Origin: Streptomyces griseoviridis
Lineage (GTDB): Bacteria; Actinomycetota; Actinomycetes; Streptomycetales; Streptomycetaceae
Assembly (NCBI GenBank): GCA_014649155.1
Contig: BMSM01000029.1
Location: 1 to 64,000, forward strand
Direction of reading: 5' to 3'
Length of the DNA: 64,000 nt
In this document: positions 40,738 to 50,797 of the stretch, in pieces
Layout of the letters: every line of letters starts with the position of its first letter
Position numbering within the stretch: the first letter of the stretch is position 1
The notes under the pieces: generated by a model
The model's input: the letters and a program-made list of their open reading frames with translations, nothing else
The model's database searches: none
Told to the model about the DNA's origin: nothing
Translations under genes and position numbers: made by a program

Positions 40738-42289
40738 CCGCCGCGGCGGTCCCGACCCGCGCCAGCACCTCGCCGGTCCGCTCGCTCCACGCCACCACCA
40801 CCGCCTCCTCGGGCACCGGCCGCCAGCGGGTCAGCAGCAGCCAGCGGACGTGGTAGCGGCGGACCACGGCGGCGCGCTCGGCGCGGGTGGCGTCCGGGGC
40901 CAGATAACCCTTGACGTCCGCCTCGCGCCGCCGCCGCTCCCGTTCGTCCAGGGAGGGGTCCGGCCAGGCGGGCGCGGCCAGGTTCGGCCCGTACCCGGCG
41001 ATGGCGTGACCGGCGTAGTACCCGTCGGTGATCACCACCTCGCCGGGGCCGATGTGCCGGGCCGCCCAGGCGTACTCCGGCCAGCGCGGCGGCTGCGGGA
41101 AACCGGCCGGCACCAGCGCCCCCGCGTGCACGGTGAGCAGCCCGAGCAGGGCCCCGCCGCCCGCCGCCCACCCCAGCACCCGGCGCGCCGCGCGCCACGG
41201 CCGGGGCGCCGCCAGCTCCACGGCCAGGGAGAACTGCAAGGGCACCAGGGTCAGGCCCAGGATGCGGCCGTAGGTGTAGTGCCCGCTGACCCAGCCGTAC
41301 GCCACCACCAGGCAGTCAAGGACGAACATCAGCACCAGCGGGTCCCGGCGCGACCGGCGCCCGCGCGGCCACAGCGCGGGCAGCCCCACCACCACGGCCA
41401 GCCAGAACTCCCCGGGCAGGTGCCGGTACAGCGTGCGGTGCATCGCGTCCACGCTGTCGTCGCCGGCCAGCGCGAACACGTCGAAGTACGGCCACACCGC
41501 CGCCGTCAGCAGGGCCGTCCCGCCGGTCAGCGCCCAGCGGCCCAGCACCGCCCGCCGCCAGCGCGTCTGCCACCCAGCGACCAGGGCCACCGCGCCCAGC
41601 GCCGCCGCCACCGAGGTGATCGGGTGAATCAGCAGGACCAGTCCGTAGAGCACGCCGAGCGCGGCGTACCCGGGCAGCCCGCGCAGTCCGCCGGGGCCGA
41701 CCCAGCGCACCCGGCGCGGGTCCCGGGCGCGGGTCCCGGTGAGCGCCCAGGCCCAGAAGGCCAGGCCGATCGCGAACGTCGACGGGTAGCCGAGGTTGCC
41801 CGTCATCGACATCAGCCCGAGGTAGCCGCTCCACCAGGCCCGCTCGGTGCCCCAGAGCAGCGTCATCGCGCCCAGCGCCAGCACCGGCGCCCACGGGCGG
41901 GCGGTCAGCATCCGGACGAAGCGGTTGACGCCGGTCAGCAGCACCAGCAGGTTCAGCGGCCCGGCGAGCCGCACCACCTCCCAGCCGCCCAGCCCGGTCA
42001 GCCGCGCGAAGACGCCCTCGGCCAGGGCGTACGGGGAGTAGTAGGCGCTGCCCGCGCCGGGCAGGTCGGCCATCGGGTGCCGGGGGTGGAGGAGGTCGGC
42101 CTTGAGGCGCTCGACGACGGCCGCGTGCTGCCCGGCGTCGCAGCACAGCGGCACCCGCCAGTAGGCCACCGTCATCACCAGCCAGAACAGCAGGCCGGCC
42201 GCCTGGTAGGGGGTGGGGCGCCAGAACCGGCCGCCGCGCAGCGCCGTGGCACCGTGGACGGCCCGCCGGACGAGGACTCCGGCGCTCAC
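40727..42289 (-). CDS. GT-C-like polytopic membrane protein (paralogue 2)
   Basis: 520 residues from GTG, about ten to eleven membrane helices. Loop 1 reads CDAGQHAAVVERLKADLLHP…YYSPYALAEG. The C-terminal soluble part (EVVITDGYYAGHAIAGYGPN … VVRRYHVRWLLLTRW) mirrors the protein at 28488–29981. It is probably a membrane glycosyltransferase using a polyprenyl-phosphate sugar outside the membrane; no catalytic proof is visible. The promoter region 42290–42474 carries inverted CGATACGG repeats. It converges on ohr with an 11-bp overlap. Confidence 0.75.
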
Positions 42290-42376
42290 CGGGCGAACGA
42301 GGGGGGCGAGGGGGCGGGGAGCGTCTGGGGCATTTGCCGTATGTTCCCGGCCGCGTCAACGGCATGACATCACATC

Positions 42377-42438
42377 ACCGTATCGAGTGATGATCTCTCT
42401 GTACGGAGATCGAACGATACGGGGACCGGTCGATACGG
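42377..42438. promoter_or_regulatory. Inverted CCGTATCG/CGATACGG repeats upstream of GT-C paralogue 2
   Basis: ACCGTATCG at 42377–42385 is inverted against CGATACGG at 42415–42422 and again at 42431–42438. A GATCTC/GAGATC stem (42392–42397, 42406–42411) lies between. The same ACCGTATCG occurs at 36201 beside the TetR gene. This suggests a shared operator about 90–150 bp upstream of the GTG at 42289; binding is inferred. Confidence 0.5.
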
Positions 42439-42474
42439 GAACGAGCCGGTGTCCGGAACGATCCGGTACGGCGA

Positions 42475-43767
42475 TCAGCTCACCGCGCCCGCCCGGTCCG
42501 GGTGCCCCTGCGCGGGCAGCGGCACCCGGCCGCCCCGCACCACCGGTTCCAGGAGCAGCGGCACCCCCACGACCGGCAGCAGCCAGGCCAGGACGATCAG
42601 CCGTTCGCCCCAGATGCCGATGTCCGGGTGCCCGGCCTGGGTGAGGATGCCGGTGGCACCCGCCGCGACCAGGAACGCGCCGAACGCGGGCCGCCGCAGC
42701 GCGCCCCACACCCCGGCCGCCAGCGCCGCCGCGAACAGCGGTTCCCGCAGCTGCCGCCGCGACCACTCCGTCCAGAAGTTGCCCTGCAACTGCAGGAACT
42801 CCGGCCACGGGTCCGCCCGGTCCGGCCGGGCGAAGTGGCCGGTGAGCAGGTCCTGGAGGCTCTCCGACTCGGAGGGGTAGTGCAGCAGCCGGGCCAGCAC
42901 CGAGGTCAGCAGGGCCGCCGCGAGGCCCAGCCCGGCCAGCCGCGGCACCGCCCGGCCGGGCGGCGTGCCCCGGCGCCGGCGCACCAGCGCGACCGCCGCG
43001 CCCGCCGCCGCCAGGCACACCCCGAGGAACAGCGCCTGCGAGTGCTTCACCGTGAACAGCAGCGCCAGCGCCCCGCCGACCAGCCAGTACCCCCGCCGGA
43101 CGGACCGCCGCCCCTCCCGTCCGCCGCGCAGTGCCAGCGCGCAGCCCCAGACGGCCGCCAGGGTCAGCGCCATCAGCAGGCCCTCGGTCATCGGCCGCAT
43201 GGCGGTCGTCCCGCACGGCAGCACGTAGTACAGCGCCTGACCGGTCAGCGCGAGCGGCACCGGGACCGCGAGGGTGCGCAGCACCACGAAGACCAGGACG
43301 CCGCCGGCCGCCGCGACCAGCACGCTCGCCGTCCACACCCCCCAGGTCACGCCGAGCAGCGACACGAACGGCACCAGGAACACCGGATAGCCGGGCCGCG
43401 CCTCGAAGATCTGCATGAAGCGCTCCGGCATGAACGGCGCGGTGTGCCCGCCGGTCTGCCCGGCCCGCAGCCGCCGCTCCACGTTCGCCCACTCCCGTTC
43501 CCGGCAGCCGGCCGTCACCCGGGCGGTCGGGTCGGCCCGGTGGAAGCGGATCACGTGCACGCTCTGCGCCCGCTTCGCGGCGGCCGCCCGGCTCGCGCAG
43601 TAGTGCTCGATGGCGCCCGCCGCCGCGCCCCGCTTGCCCTCGCCGGACAGGCTCAGGGCGTACGAGAGGTAGTTCTTGGTGTCCGGGGTGTCCCGGCCGG
43701 TGACGTTCGCGAGCTGGAGGACCGCGAAGACGGCCGCCAGGACCAGCACCCAGGTGCGCGGCCTCAC
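42475..43767 (-). CDS. Putative GT-C family membrane glycosyltransferase
   Basis: 430 residues from GTG. Membrane segment 1 is followed by TGRDTPDTKNYLSYALSL, where an acidic pair after helix 1 is a GT-C hallmark. A soluble Cys-containing insert (IEHYCASRAAA … VTAGCREREW) and eight or more further helices follow. It probably transfers a sugar from a polyprenyl-phosphate donor to the growing glycopolymer outside the membrane. Its GTG overlaps the stop of the GT2–TagF gene by 4 bp (GTGA), so it ends an operon starting at 50657. Confidence 0.75.
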   Translation of the reverse strand: MRPRTWVLVLAAVFAVLQLANVTGRDTPDTKNYLSYALSLSGEGKRGAAAGAIEHYCASRAAAAKRAQSVHVIRFHRADPTARVTAGCREREWANVERRLRAGQTGGHTAPFMPERFMQIFEARPGYPVFLVPFVSLLGVTWGVWTASVLVAAAGGVLVFVVLRTLAVPVPLALTGQALYYVLPCGTTAMRPMTEGLLMALTLAAVWGCALALRGGREGRRSVRRGYWLVGGALALLFTVKHSQALFLGVCLAAAGAAVALVRRRRGTPPGRAVPRLAGLGLAAALLTSVLARLLHYPSESESLQDLLTGHFARPDRADPWPEFLQLQGNFWTEWSRRQLREPLFAAALAAGVWGALRRPAFGAFLVAAGATGILTQAGHPDIGIWGERLIVLAWLLPVVGVPLLLEPVVRGGRVPLPAQGHPDRAGAVS

Positions 43768-45992
43768 GAGGAGGGCAGCAGATCGCGGCCCGACGCGGCG
43801 CGGGCCCCCGGCACGGGCGCCGGCTCCGGCATGTCCTCGCCCAGCATCAGCGTGCGCACCACCCGCTCCGCCGCCCGCCCGTCGTCGAACGCGCAGAACC
43901 GCGACCGGAACACCGACCGCAGCCGGGCCGCCTCCGCGTCCCGCCAGGTCCCCGACGCCAGCAGCCACGCCAGCTCCCGGTAGGAGCGCGCCACATGGCC
44001 CGGCGGTTCCGCGGTGATGTCGAAGTAGGCGCCCCGGCTCGCCGCGTACGCCGCCCAGTCGTCGGCGTGCACCACGATCGGCCGGTCCAGGTTGGCGTAG
44101 TCGAACATCAGGGCCGAGTAGTCGGTGACCAGGACGTCGGCGGCGAGCAGCACGTCCTCGACGTGCGGTTCGTCGGTGGCGTCGACCAGTACGCCCCGCC
44201 GGTGCAGCTCGGACAGGCCCAGGCCGCGCGCCGGGCCGGAGGCCAGGGACGGATGGAGGCGGACCACGAGGGTGTGGCCCTCGCCGAGGTCGGCGGCGAG
44301 GCGGGCCGGGTCGATCCGGTCGACGTGCCCGCCCCGCCGGTAGTCCCGGCGGGTCGGCGCGTACAGCACGACCGTGTGCCCGGCCGGGATGCCGTGCCGC
44401 AGCCGGAACCCCTCCCCGGCGGCCTGGTCGCCGCGCGCCCGGACCAGCACGTCGTTGCGGGGGCTGCCGGTGCGGGCCGAGGCGAAGTGGCAGGGGTAGG
44501 CCCGCTCCCACACCAGCTCCGAGTGGAGGTTGGCGACCAGGCTGTGGTCCCAGCGGTCGGCGCGGCGCAGCATCTGCGGCACGTCCAGACCGTGCCGGGC
44601 GCCCGGCTTGCCCAGCAGGTCGACGCCCATGTACTTCAGCGGGGTGCCCTGGTGGGTGTGGATGTGGACGCTGCCGGGCCGCTTGCGCAGCGCGCCGGGC
44701 CAGTTGACGTTGTTGACGAAGAACGTGGCCCGCTCGGTGACCCGGCGGTACGCCGCGCTGCCGAGGACCACGTGCTCGGTGTCCGGCGGCAGTCCGGCGG
44801 CCAGCTCCTCGTCGCGCACCACCCACACGCCGCGCAGGTGCGGGGCGATCCGCCGGGCCTCCCGGTGGATGGCGGCGGGGTCGCCGAGCACACCCCGGTG
44901 GGAGAACGCCGAGTACACGGCGAGGTCCGGGTCCAGGGGCAGCCGGGAGCGCAGCGCAGCCGAGGCCCGGTGCGCGCGCCCGGCCGCCGCCGTACGGACC
45001 CGCCCGGCGCGCCGGGCCAGCGCCCGCCCGGCCCGCGCGCCCTGGCTGCGCGCCACGTACGCCGGGTAGCCCCGCTCCAGCACCCGCAGCTCCGGCGGGG
45101 TCCGGACGCCCTCCGGGCGGTGGGTACGGAACAGCTCGGCGGTCCGGCGGAAGAACTCGGCCTTGTCCGACGGGGGCAGCCGGTCCGGCTTGCCGAGGAT
45201 GTCCAGGCAGTGCTCGCCCATCTTGGCGTGCAGGAACGGCCGCCAGGAGGCCAGCTCCGGCCGGTCCGCGACGTACGCGAAGACCCGCTCGTACTGGGCG
45301 TGCACGTCGAAGTGCTTGCGGCTGGTGGTGGAGAGGATGTTGCCCTGGCGGCGCTGGCGGTAGTTCAGGCAGATCCGGTCCAGCGTGGCGATCCGCCCGG
45401 CGCTCAGCAGCACCGGGAAGGTCCAGGGCGTGTCCTCGTAGTAGCCGGGCGGGAAGGCGAAGCCCTCGCGTTCGACGTAGTCGCGCCGGTAGACCTTGTT
45501 CCACACGACCATCAGCAGGTCCAGGATCTCCGGCCGTTCGGCGGCCGTGAAGACGGACCCGGCGGACTCGGCGAGGACGTGTGCGAGGACGTTGCGGCGG
45601 GTGCCGCCCCACCAGTAGGTGCGGGCGTAGTCGAAGACCAGGACGTCCGGTTCGGCCGTCTCGGCCAGCCGGTCGGCCAGCGCGCGCAGCGCCCCCGGGG
45701 TGAGGGTGTCGTCGCTGTCCAGGAAGAACAGGTAGTCGCCGCGCGCGTGCGGCAGACCGGCGTTGCGGGCCCGGCCCAGGCCCACGTTCTCCGGCAGGTG
45801 CAGCACCCGCACCCGGTCGTCGCGGGCGGCGTACGCGTCGAGGATCGCGCCGCAGCCGTCCGGCGAGCGGTCGTCCACGGCGATCACCTCGATGTCCCGG
45901 TAGGACTGCTCCAGGACCGAGTCGAGGCACTCGCGCAGGAAACCCTGCACCTTGTAGCAGGGGATGATGACACTGAAGCGGGGCACGGTCAC
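43764..45992 (-). CDS. GT2 / TagF-type fusion 2 (His-to-Gln in TagF motif)
   Basis: 742 residues from GTG. The N-terminal GT2 domain is intact: Asp40–Asp41 in VDDRSPDG, LDSDDT at 91–96, YYEDTPWTF. A helical/Arg-rich linker (about 290–365) leads to the TagF-like domain (about 375–720). The usual HHGTPLK is THQGTPLKYMG here, with Gln448 at the first essential His. The second, His580 in VRLHP, remains, as does DVLVTDYSALMFDYANLDRP. Polymerase activity is doubtful, while GT2 activity is likely. The start overlaps the upstream gene by GTGA, with GAGGAG before it. Confidence 0.88.
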   Translation of the reverse strand: MTVPRFSVIIPCYKVQGFLRECLDSVLEQSYRDIEVIAVDDRSPDGCGAILDAYAARDDRVRVLHLPENVGLGRARNAGLPHARGDYLFFLDSDDTLTPGALRALADRLAETAEPDVLVFDYARTYWWGGTRRNVLAHVLAESAGSVFTAAERPEILDLLMVVWNKVYRRDYVEREGFAFPPGYYEDTPWTFPVLLSAGRIATLDRICLNYRQRRQGNILSTTSRKHFDVHAQYERVFAYVADRPELASWRPFLHAKMGEHCLDILGKPDRLPPSDKAEFFRRTAELFRTHRPEGVRTPPELRVLERGYPAYVARSQGARAGRALARRAGRVRTAAAGRAHRASAALRSRLPLDPDLAVYSAFSHRGVLGDPAAIHREARRIAPHLRGVWVVRDEELAAGLPPDTEHVVLGSAAYRRVTERATFFVNNVNWPGALRKRPGSVHIHTHQGTPLKYMGVDLLGKPGARHGLDVPQMLRRADRWDHSLVANLHSELVWERAYPCHFASARTGSPRNDVLVRARGDQAAGEGFRLRHGIPAGHTVVLYAPTRRDYRRGGHVDRIDPARLAADLGEGHTLVVRLHPSLASGPARGLGLSELHRRGVLVDATDEPHVEDVLLAADVLVTDYSALMFDYANLDRPIVVHADDWAAYAASRGAYFDITAEPPGHVARSYRELAWLLASGTWRDAEAARLRSVFRSRFCAFDDGRAAERVVRTLMLGEDMPEPAPVPGARAASGRDLLPSS

Positions 45993-48226
45993 TGGCTCCT
46001 CACAAGCGGGGTGGCGGCGGGGGCGGGCACGCGCTCGGCGAGCGGCGTCACGGGCGCGATCGCCTCCGGCGGCTCGCCCAGCAGCACCCGGCGCACCACG
46101 CGCTCGGCGGCCCGGCCGTCGTCGAACTCGCAGAACCGCTCCCGGAACGCGGCCCGCCGCGCCGACGACTCCGCGCCCGCGTACGCGCCGTCGCGGAAGA
46201 CCCGCGCCAGCTCCTCGGGTGTCCGGGCGACCGGGCCGGGCGGCTCGGCCAGCAGGTCGAAGTAGACGCCGCGGGTCTCCCGGTAGACCTCCCAGTCGTC
46301 GGCGTACACCACGATCGGCCGGTCCAGGTTGGCGTAGTCGAACATGATCGACGAGTAGTCCGTGACCAGCGCGTCGGCGGCCAGGCAGACGTCCTCGGAG
46401 GATCGGTGCCCGGTCACGTCGATGACCCGGCCGGTGCGGCCGCGCGCCCCGCCCCGGTCGTAGAAGTAGTGGGCGCGCAGCAGCACCACCACGTCCTCGC
46501 CGGCCGCCTCGCAGAACGCCTCCAGATCCAGGCCGCCGGCGTCGAAGCCGGTCTCCCAGTCCCGGTGGGTGGGGGCGTACAGCACGGCCGTCGCGCCCTC
46601 GGGGACGCCCAGTTCGGCGCGGACGCGGGCCACGTCGGCGGCGGTCGCCGTGCAGTAGACGTCGTTGCGCGGATAGCCGTACTCCAGGTGCTCGTAGGAG
46701 CCGGGGAAGGCGCGCTCCCACATCTGGGTGGAGTGGCGGTTGGAGGAGAGGTTGAAGTCCCAGCGGTCCACCCGGCCCAGCAGCTTGCCGAAGCTGCCGG
46801 TGGCCGCGGCCACCACCGGGTACGCCGACTGGTCGACGCCCATCTTCTTCAGCGGTGTGCCGTGCTGCGTCTGGAGGTGGACGCTGCCGGGGCGCTTGAC
46901 CACGCCCTCCGCGAAGTTGGCGTTGTTGACCAGGTACTTGGCGCGGGCCAGCACCTCCCAGGAGCGGCGGCTGCCGAGGACCGCGTGCTCGACGCCGGGC
47001 GGCAACGTCCGCTCCTGCCCGGCCTCCACCAGGAACACCGAGCGCAGGTGCGGGGCGAGTTCGCGGGCCTTGGCGTGGATCGCGGCCGGGTTGCAGGCGT
47101 AGCCGCGGCCCCAGTACGCGCAGTACACGACGAGGTTCTCGTCCAGCGGGCGGCGCAGCTGCGCCCGGTACAGCAGACGGGTGCGCAGCCCGCGCGGGTA
47201 CGGCACCGCGCCGCGCGCCGCCGTCACCGCCCGGTTGGCGCCCCGCAGCGCGCGGAACATCGCGTACGCCCCCCGGGCCAGCAGCCGGTGCTGCACGCCG
47301 AGGCTGCCGCCGGGCGGGCGGAAGCCGGCGGGGCGGTGGGCGGCGTACAGCGCGCTCGCCCGGCGGAAGAAGGCGCGGCGCGGGGAGCCCTTGCCGGGGC
47401 CGGTGCGCCGGGACGGCAGCCGGCGCGGATGGGCGGCCGTCTTCAGGACCGCCGCGAACACCTGCTCGAACAGGGCTTCGCGCCGCGCGTCGGACAGTTG
47501 CAGCGCGGCGGCCTCGGTGAGCACCAGCTCCGCCTGGTCCAGCAGGTCGGCGTGGTGCGCGCCCTGCTGGTTCAGCCGGCTGCCCTGGCGCCGCACCAGA
47601 TGCCGTACGACGACCGAGCGGAGCACCGCCATCCGGCCGGCCGCCGCCGCGACCCGGCCGCCGAAGCCGACGTCCGTGAAGTGCCCGTCGGGGAAGGCCA
47701 GTCCGTGTTCGGCGAGGAAGACCCGGCGGTAGGCCGCGCTCCAGGCCGGGAGCTGGACGCCGGTCAGGCGGGGCGCGGCGTCCGGGGCGAAGGCACCGTC
47801 CGGGGCGCCGGCCAGCAGCGGGGCGGCCGGGTTGGCCGGCTCGCCCTCCCACCAGGGGGTGCGCTCGTGCTCGAAGTACAGCACGTCGACCTCGCCGGTG
47901 CGGGCCAGCCGGGCGTCCAGCGCCGTGAGCGCCCCGGGGACGAGGGTGTCGTCGCCGTCGAGGAACAGCAGGTAGGTGCCGGTGGCCGCGCGGGCGCCGG
48001 TGTTGCGCGCCCCGGACAGGCCGGCCTCCGGCGGGGAGTGCACGGGCGCCACCCGGGTGTCGCGGGCGGCACGGGCGGCGGCGACATCGGCGGCGGGGCA
48101 GTCCGGCGTGCGGCAGACCGGGATCAGCTCGAAGTCGCCGAAGGACTGGGTGAGCACCGAGTCGAGGGCCTGGGACAGCCGCCCCGCCACCCCATGGGAC
48201 GGGACGATGATGCTGAAGCGGGGCAT
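45989..48226 (-). CDS. GT2-like / TagF-type fusion 3
   Basis: 745 residues. In the GT2-like N-terminus the nucleotide-binding strand has become LIPVCRTPD in place of VDDxSPD, and the ED base motif reads FTDVGF. LDGDDT (89–94) is kept, so this half may be weak or dead. The TagF-like domain is canonical: His455 in TQHGTPLKKMG, NRHSTQMW, GYPRNDVYC, APTHRDW, His586 in RAHYFYD, ALVTDYSSIMFDYANLDRP. It is closest to fusion 1 (31821–34019). It is the middle gene of the operon from 50657, 55 bp after the first and overlapping the third. Confidence 0.9.
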   Translation of the reverse strand: MPRFSIIVPSHGVAGRLSQALDSVLTQSFGDFELIPVCRTPDCPAADVAAARAARDTRVAPVHSPPEAGLSGARNTGARAATGTYLLFLDGDDTLVPGALTALDARLARTGEVDVLYFEHERTPWWEGEPANPAAPLLAGAPDGAFAPDAAPRLTGVQLPAWSAAYRRVFLAEHGLAFPDGHFTDVGFGGRVAAAAGRMAVLRSVVVRHLVRRQGSRLNQQGAHHADLLDQAELVLTEAAALQLSDARREALFEQVFAAVLKTAAHPRRLPSRRTGPGKGSPRRAFFRRASALYAAHRPAGFRPPGGSLGVQHRLLARGAYAMFRALRGANRAVTAARGAVPYPRGLRTRLLYRAQLRRPLDENLVVYCAYWGRGYACNPAAIHAKARELAPHLRSVFLVEAGQERTLPPGVEHAVLGSRRSWEVLARAKYLVNNANFAEGVVKRPGSVHLQTQHGTPLKKMGVDQSAYPVVAAATGSFGKLLGRVDRWDFNLSSNRHSTQMWERAFPGSYEHLEYGYPRNDVYCTATAADVARVRAELGVPEGATAVLYAPTHRDWETGFDAGGLDLEAFCEAAGEDVVVLLRAHYFYDRGGARGRTGRVIDVTGHRSSEDVCLAADALVTDYSSIMFDYANLDRPIVVYADDWEVYRETRGVYFDLLAEPPGPVARTPEELARVFRDGAYAGAESSARRAAFRERFCEFDDGRAAERVVRRVLLGEPPEAIAPVTPLAERVPAPAATPLVRSQ

Positions 48227-48281
48227 GCGGTTCTTCCTGTGGGTACGGGTCGTGCGACGCGGTCCGGGACGTCCGGCGCGG

Positions 48282-50657
48282 TCAGGGGCGGTCGGGGACG
48301 ATCGGGCGCGGTCGCAGCGCGTGGGGGACGGGACCGGCGGGCGCGTCCACGGCGGCGGCGCCGCGCGGCGGGGCGGGCGCCGTGCCCACCGGGAGCGGGG
48401 TGCCCGTCGGCGGGCCGAGCGTGGCCGGGGCCGGCACCGTGACCTGGAGCGCGCGCGGGGTCGCGGCGGGCGCCGGGCGGCGCCGGGCGAGCGGCGTCAC
48501 CGGCAGCGGCTCGCTCTCGCCGAGGACGATCCGGCGGACGGCGCGCTCGGCGGCCCGGCCGTCGTCCCAGGGACAGAACCGCTCCCGGAACGCCGCCCGC
48601 AGCCCGGCGGCGTGCGTGTCGCACCACCGCCCGGAGGCGAAGAGGCCGACCAGCTCGTCCTCGTCCCGCGCGGCCGGCCCCGGCGCGACGGCCCGCAGGT
48701 CGACGTAGAGGCCGCGGGCCGCCTCGTACGCCTGGTGGTCTCCGGTGTGCAGCACGATCGGCCGGTCCAGGACCGCGTAGTCCACCATCAGCGGCGCGTA
48801 GTCGGTGACCAGGACGTCGGAGGCGAGGCAGAGCCCCGGCAGGTTCGGGTGTGCGGTGACGTCGACGACCCGGGCGGCGCGCGGGACGGTCCAGTCGCCC
48901 GGCCGGACGCCGGCCCCGGTGTCGCCGCGGGCCAGCACCACGAAGCGCGGGCCGAGGCGGCGCGCCAGGCGCTCCAGGTCGAGCGGGAAGCGCTGGCCGC
49001 GCCGGTGGTCGCGGCGGGCCGGGGCGTACAGGATCGCCACCGAGTCCGCGGGCACGCCGAGCAACTCCCGCTGCCGTACCGTGTCCGCCGCCGTCGCCCG
49101 CAGGAAGACGTCCGTACGGGGCTGCCCGCACTCCACCACCGAGTAGGTGCCGGGGTGCACCCGAAGCCAGGTCAGGGTCGAGTGGCGGTTGGCGGAGAGC
49201 ACGTGGTCCCAGCGGTCGACGTCGCGCAGCAGGGCCGCGAAGTCCGTGTCCCCGGCGGCGGCCGGACGCTCCTGGAGGTCCAGGCCCGCGTGGCCCAGCG
49301 GGGTGCCGCCCTGGGTCTGCACCAGCACCTGGCCCCGGCGCTTGACCAGCCGGGGGTCGAACGGCGCGTCGCGCACCAGGTACTTGGCGCGGGCCAGCTC
49401 GGTGAACCAGGCGGCCGTGCCCGGCACCACCCGGCGCGGCCCCGGCGGTACCGCGTGCCGCAGCCCGGGGGCGACGGCCCAGGCCGTGCGGATGTGCGGC
49501 ACCACCGAGCGGAACGCCTCCTCCAGCGCCCCCGGGTCACCGCCGTGCCCCCGGTCGTGGCGGACGGCGAAGAGGGCGCGGTCGGCGCGGACCGGCAGCA
49601 GGCGCTGGGTGCGGTAGTGCAGGCGGAGCACGCCGGAGCGCACGGCGCGCAGCATCCCGGCGGTGAGCCCGAGGAGACGGCGGCAGCCGGCCGAGGCGAG
49701 CCGCAGCACCCGGTAGGTGCGGTGCAGGCCGAGACGGATCAGGCCGTGCCGCAGCCGGACGGGCAGCGGGGCGCGGGCGCCGGGGACGCGGTGGCGGCGC
49801 AGCTGGGTGCGGGCCCGGCACAGGAACTCGGCGCGGACGCCGCGCGGCAGGCGGTCCCGCCGGGAGAACACCACCGCCAGATGGTCCGCCATCCGCCGGT
49901 ACAGCACCGGCCGCCAGCGGTCCAGCTCCGGGTCGGAGTCGAGGAACGCGAAGACCCGGTCGTACTGGGCGAAGACGTCGAGGTGGCCCTCGCCGGGGGT
50001 GCCGAGGATGGAGCCGCGGCGGCGCTGCCGGTAGTGCACGCAGACCCGGTCCAGGGTGGCGATCGACTCCGCCCGCATCAGCACCGGGTAGGTCCACGGC
50101 GTGTCCTCGTACAGGCCCGGCGGGAAGGTGAAGCCGTGGCGCTCGACGAACTCCCGGCGGCAGGTCTTGTTCCAGGCCACCATCAGCAGGTGCAGCAGCT
50201 CGGGCCGGTCGGCCAGCCGGAACGGCGCCGGGCCCTCCTCGGCGAGCCGGGCGGCGGCCTGGTTGCGGACGGTGTCGCCGGTCCAGTAGGTGCGGGCGTA
50301 GTCGTAGACCAGGACGTCCGGGCCGCCGGTCTCCTTCAGCCGGTCGGCGACGGTCCGCAGCGCGTCGGGGGTGAGGGTGTCGTCGCCGTCGAGGAAGACC
50401 AGGTAGTCGCCGGTGGCCCGGCTCATCCCGGCGTTGCGGGCCGGGCCCAGGCCCCGGTTGGTGGGGAGGTGCACGGGCCGTACGCGCGCGTCGCGGGCGG
50501 CGAACTCGTCGATGATGTCACCGCAGGCGTCCGGTGAGGCGTCGTCGACCGCGATCAGTTCGAGGTCCGGGAAGGACTGGGACAGCACCGACTCCAGGCA
50601 CTCGTGCAGATACGCCTGGACCTGGTACGCGGGGACGATGACACTGAACCGGGGCAC
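48282..50657 (-). CDS. GT2 / degenerate TagF-type fusion 4
   Basis: 791 residues from GTG at 50657, where the GT2 fold begins (PRFSVIVPAYQVQ). The GT2 motifs are intact: VDDASPD, LDGDDT, LYEDTPWTY. The TagF-like domain (about 385–720) has lost its key residues: TQGGTPLGH (Gly450 for His), LARGD (Gly578 for His) and TDYAPLMVDY for TDYSS-x-x-FDY. A Pro/Ala-rich tail of ~70 residues follows. The second half is probably a non-catalytic acceptor-binding or scaffold domain. It is the first gene of the operon down to 42475. Confidence 0.87.
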   Translation of the reverse strand: MPRFSVIVPAYQVQAYLHECLESVLSQSFPDLELIAVDDASPDACGDIIDEFAARDARVRPVHLPTNRGLGPARNAGMSRATGDYLVFLDGDDTLTPDALRTVADRLKETGGPDVLVYDYARTYWTGDTVRNQAAARLAEEGPAPFRLADRPELLHLLMVAWNKTCRREFVERHGFTFPPGLYEDTPWTYPVLMRAESIATLDRVCVHYRQRRRGSILGTPGEGHLDVFAQYDRVFAFLDSDPELDRWRPVLYRRMADHLAVVFSRRDRLPRGVRAEFLCRARTQLRRHRVPGARAPLPVRLRHGLIRLGLHRTYRVLRLASAGCRRLLGLTAGMLRAVRSGVLRLHYRTQRLLPVRADRALFAVRHDRGHGGDPGALEEAFRSVVPHIRTAWAVAPGLRHAVPPGPRRVVPGTAAWFTELARAKYLVRDAPFDPRLVKRRGQVLVQTQGGTPLGHAGLDLQERPAAAGDTDFAALLRDVDRWDHVLSANRHSTLTWLRVHPGTYSVVECGQPRTDVFLRATAADTVRQRELLGVPADSVAILYAPARRDHRRGQRFPLDLERLARRLGPRFVVLARGDTGAGVRPGDWTVPRAARVVDVTAHPNLPGLCLASDVLVTDYAPLMVDYAVLDRPIVLHTGDHQAYEAARGLYVDLRAVAPGPAARDEDELVGLFASGRWCDTHAAGLRAAFRERFCPWDDGRAAERAVRRIVLGESEPLPVTPLARRRPAPAATPRALQVTVPAPATLGPPTGTPLPVGTAPAPPRGAAAVDAPAGPVPHALRPRPIVPDRP

Positions 50658-50760
50658 GGGACATCCATGGGTCGGCGCGGGCGTTCGGCCCGGCAACGGC
50701 CAATGGAGTGACTTGGTTACGGCCGCTACGGCATATGGGGGACCCCCGGTGAACGACAGA

Positions 50761-50785
50761 GGGGCGGACCGGTGAGGCCCGCCCC
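50761..50785 (-). terminator. Hairpin after the sugar-importer operon
   Basis: A 10-bp stem with one mismatch (50761–50770 and 50776–50785) and a 5-nt loop sits 13 bp past the permease stop on the minus strand. It separates the importer from the glycopolymer operon that begins at 50657. Confidence 0.6.
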
Positions 50786-50797
50786 GCCGCCCGCCGC

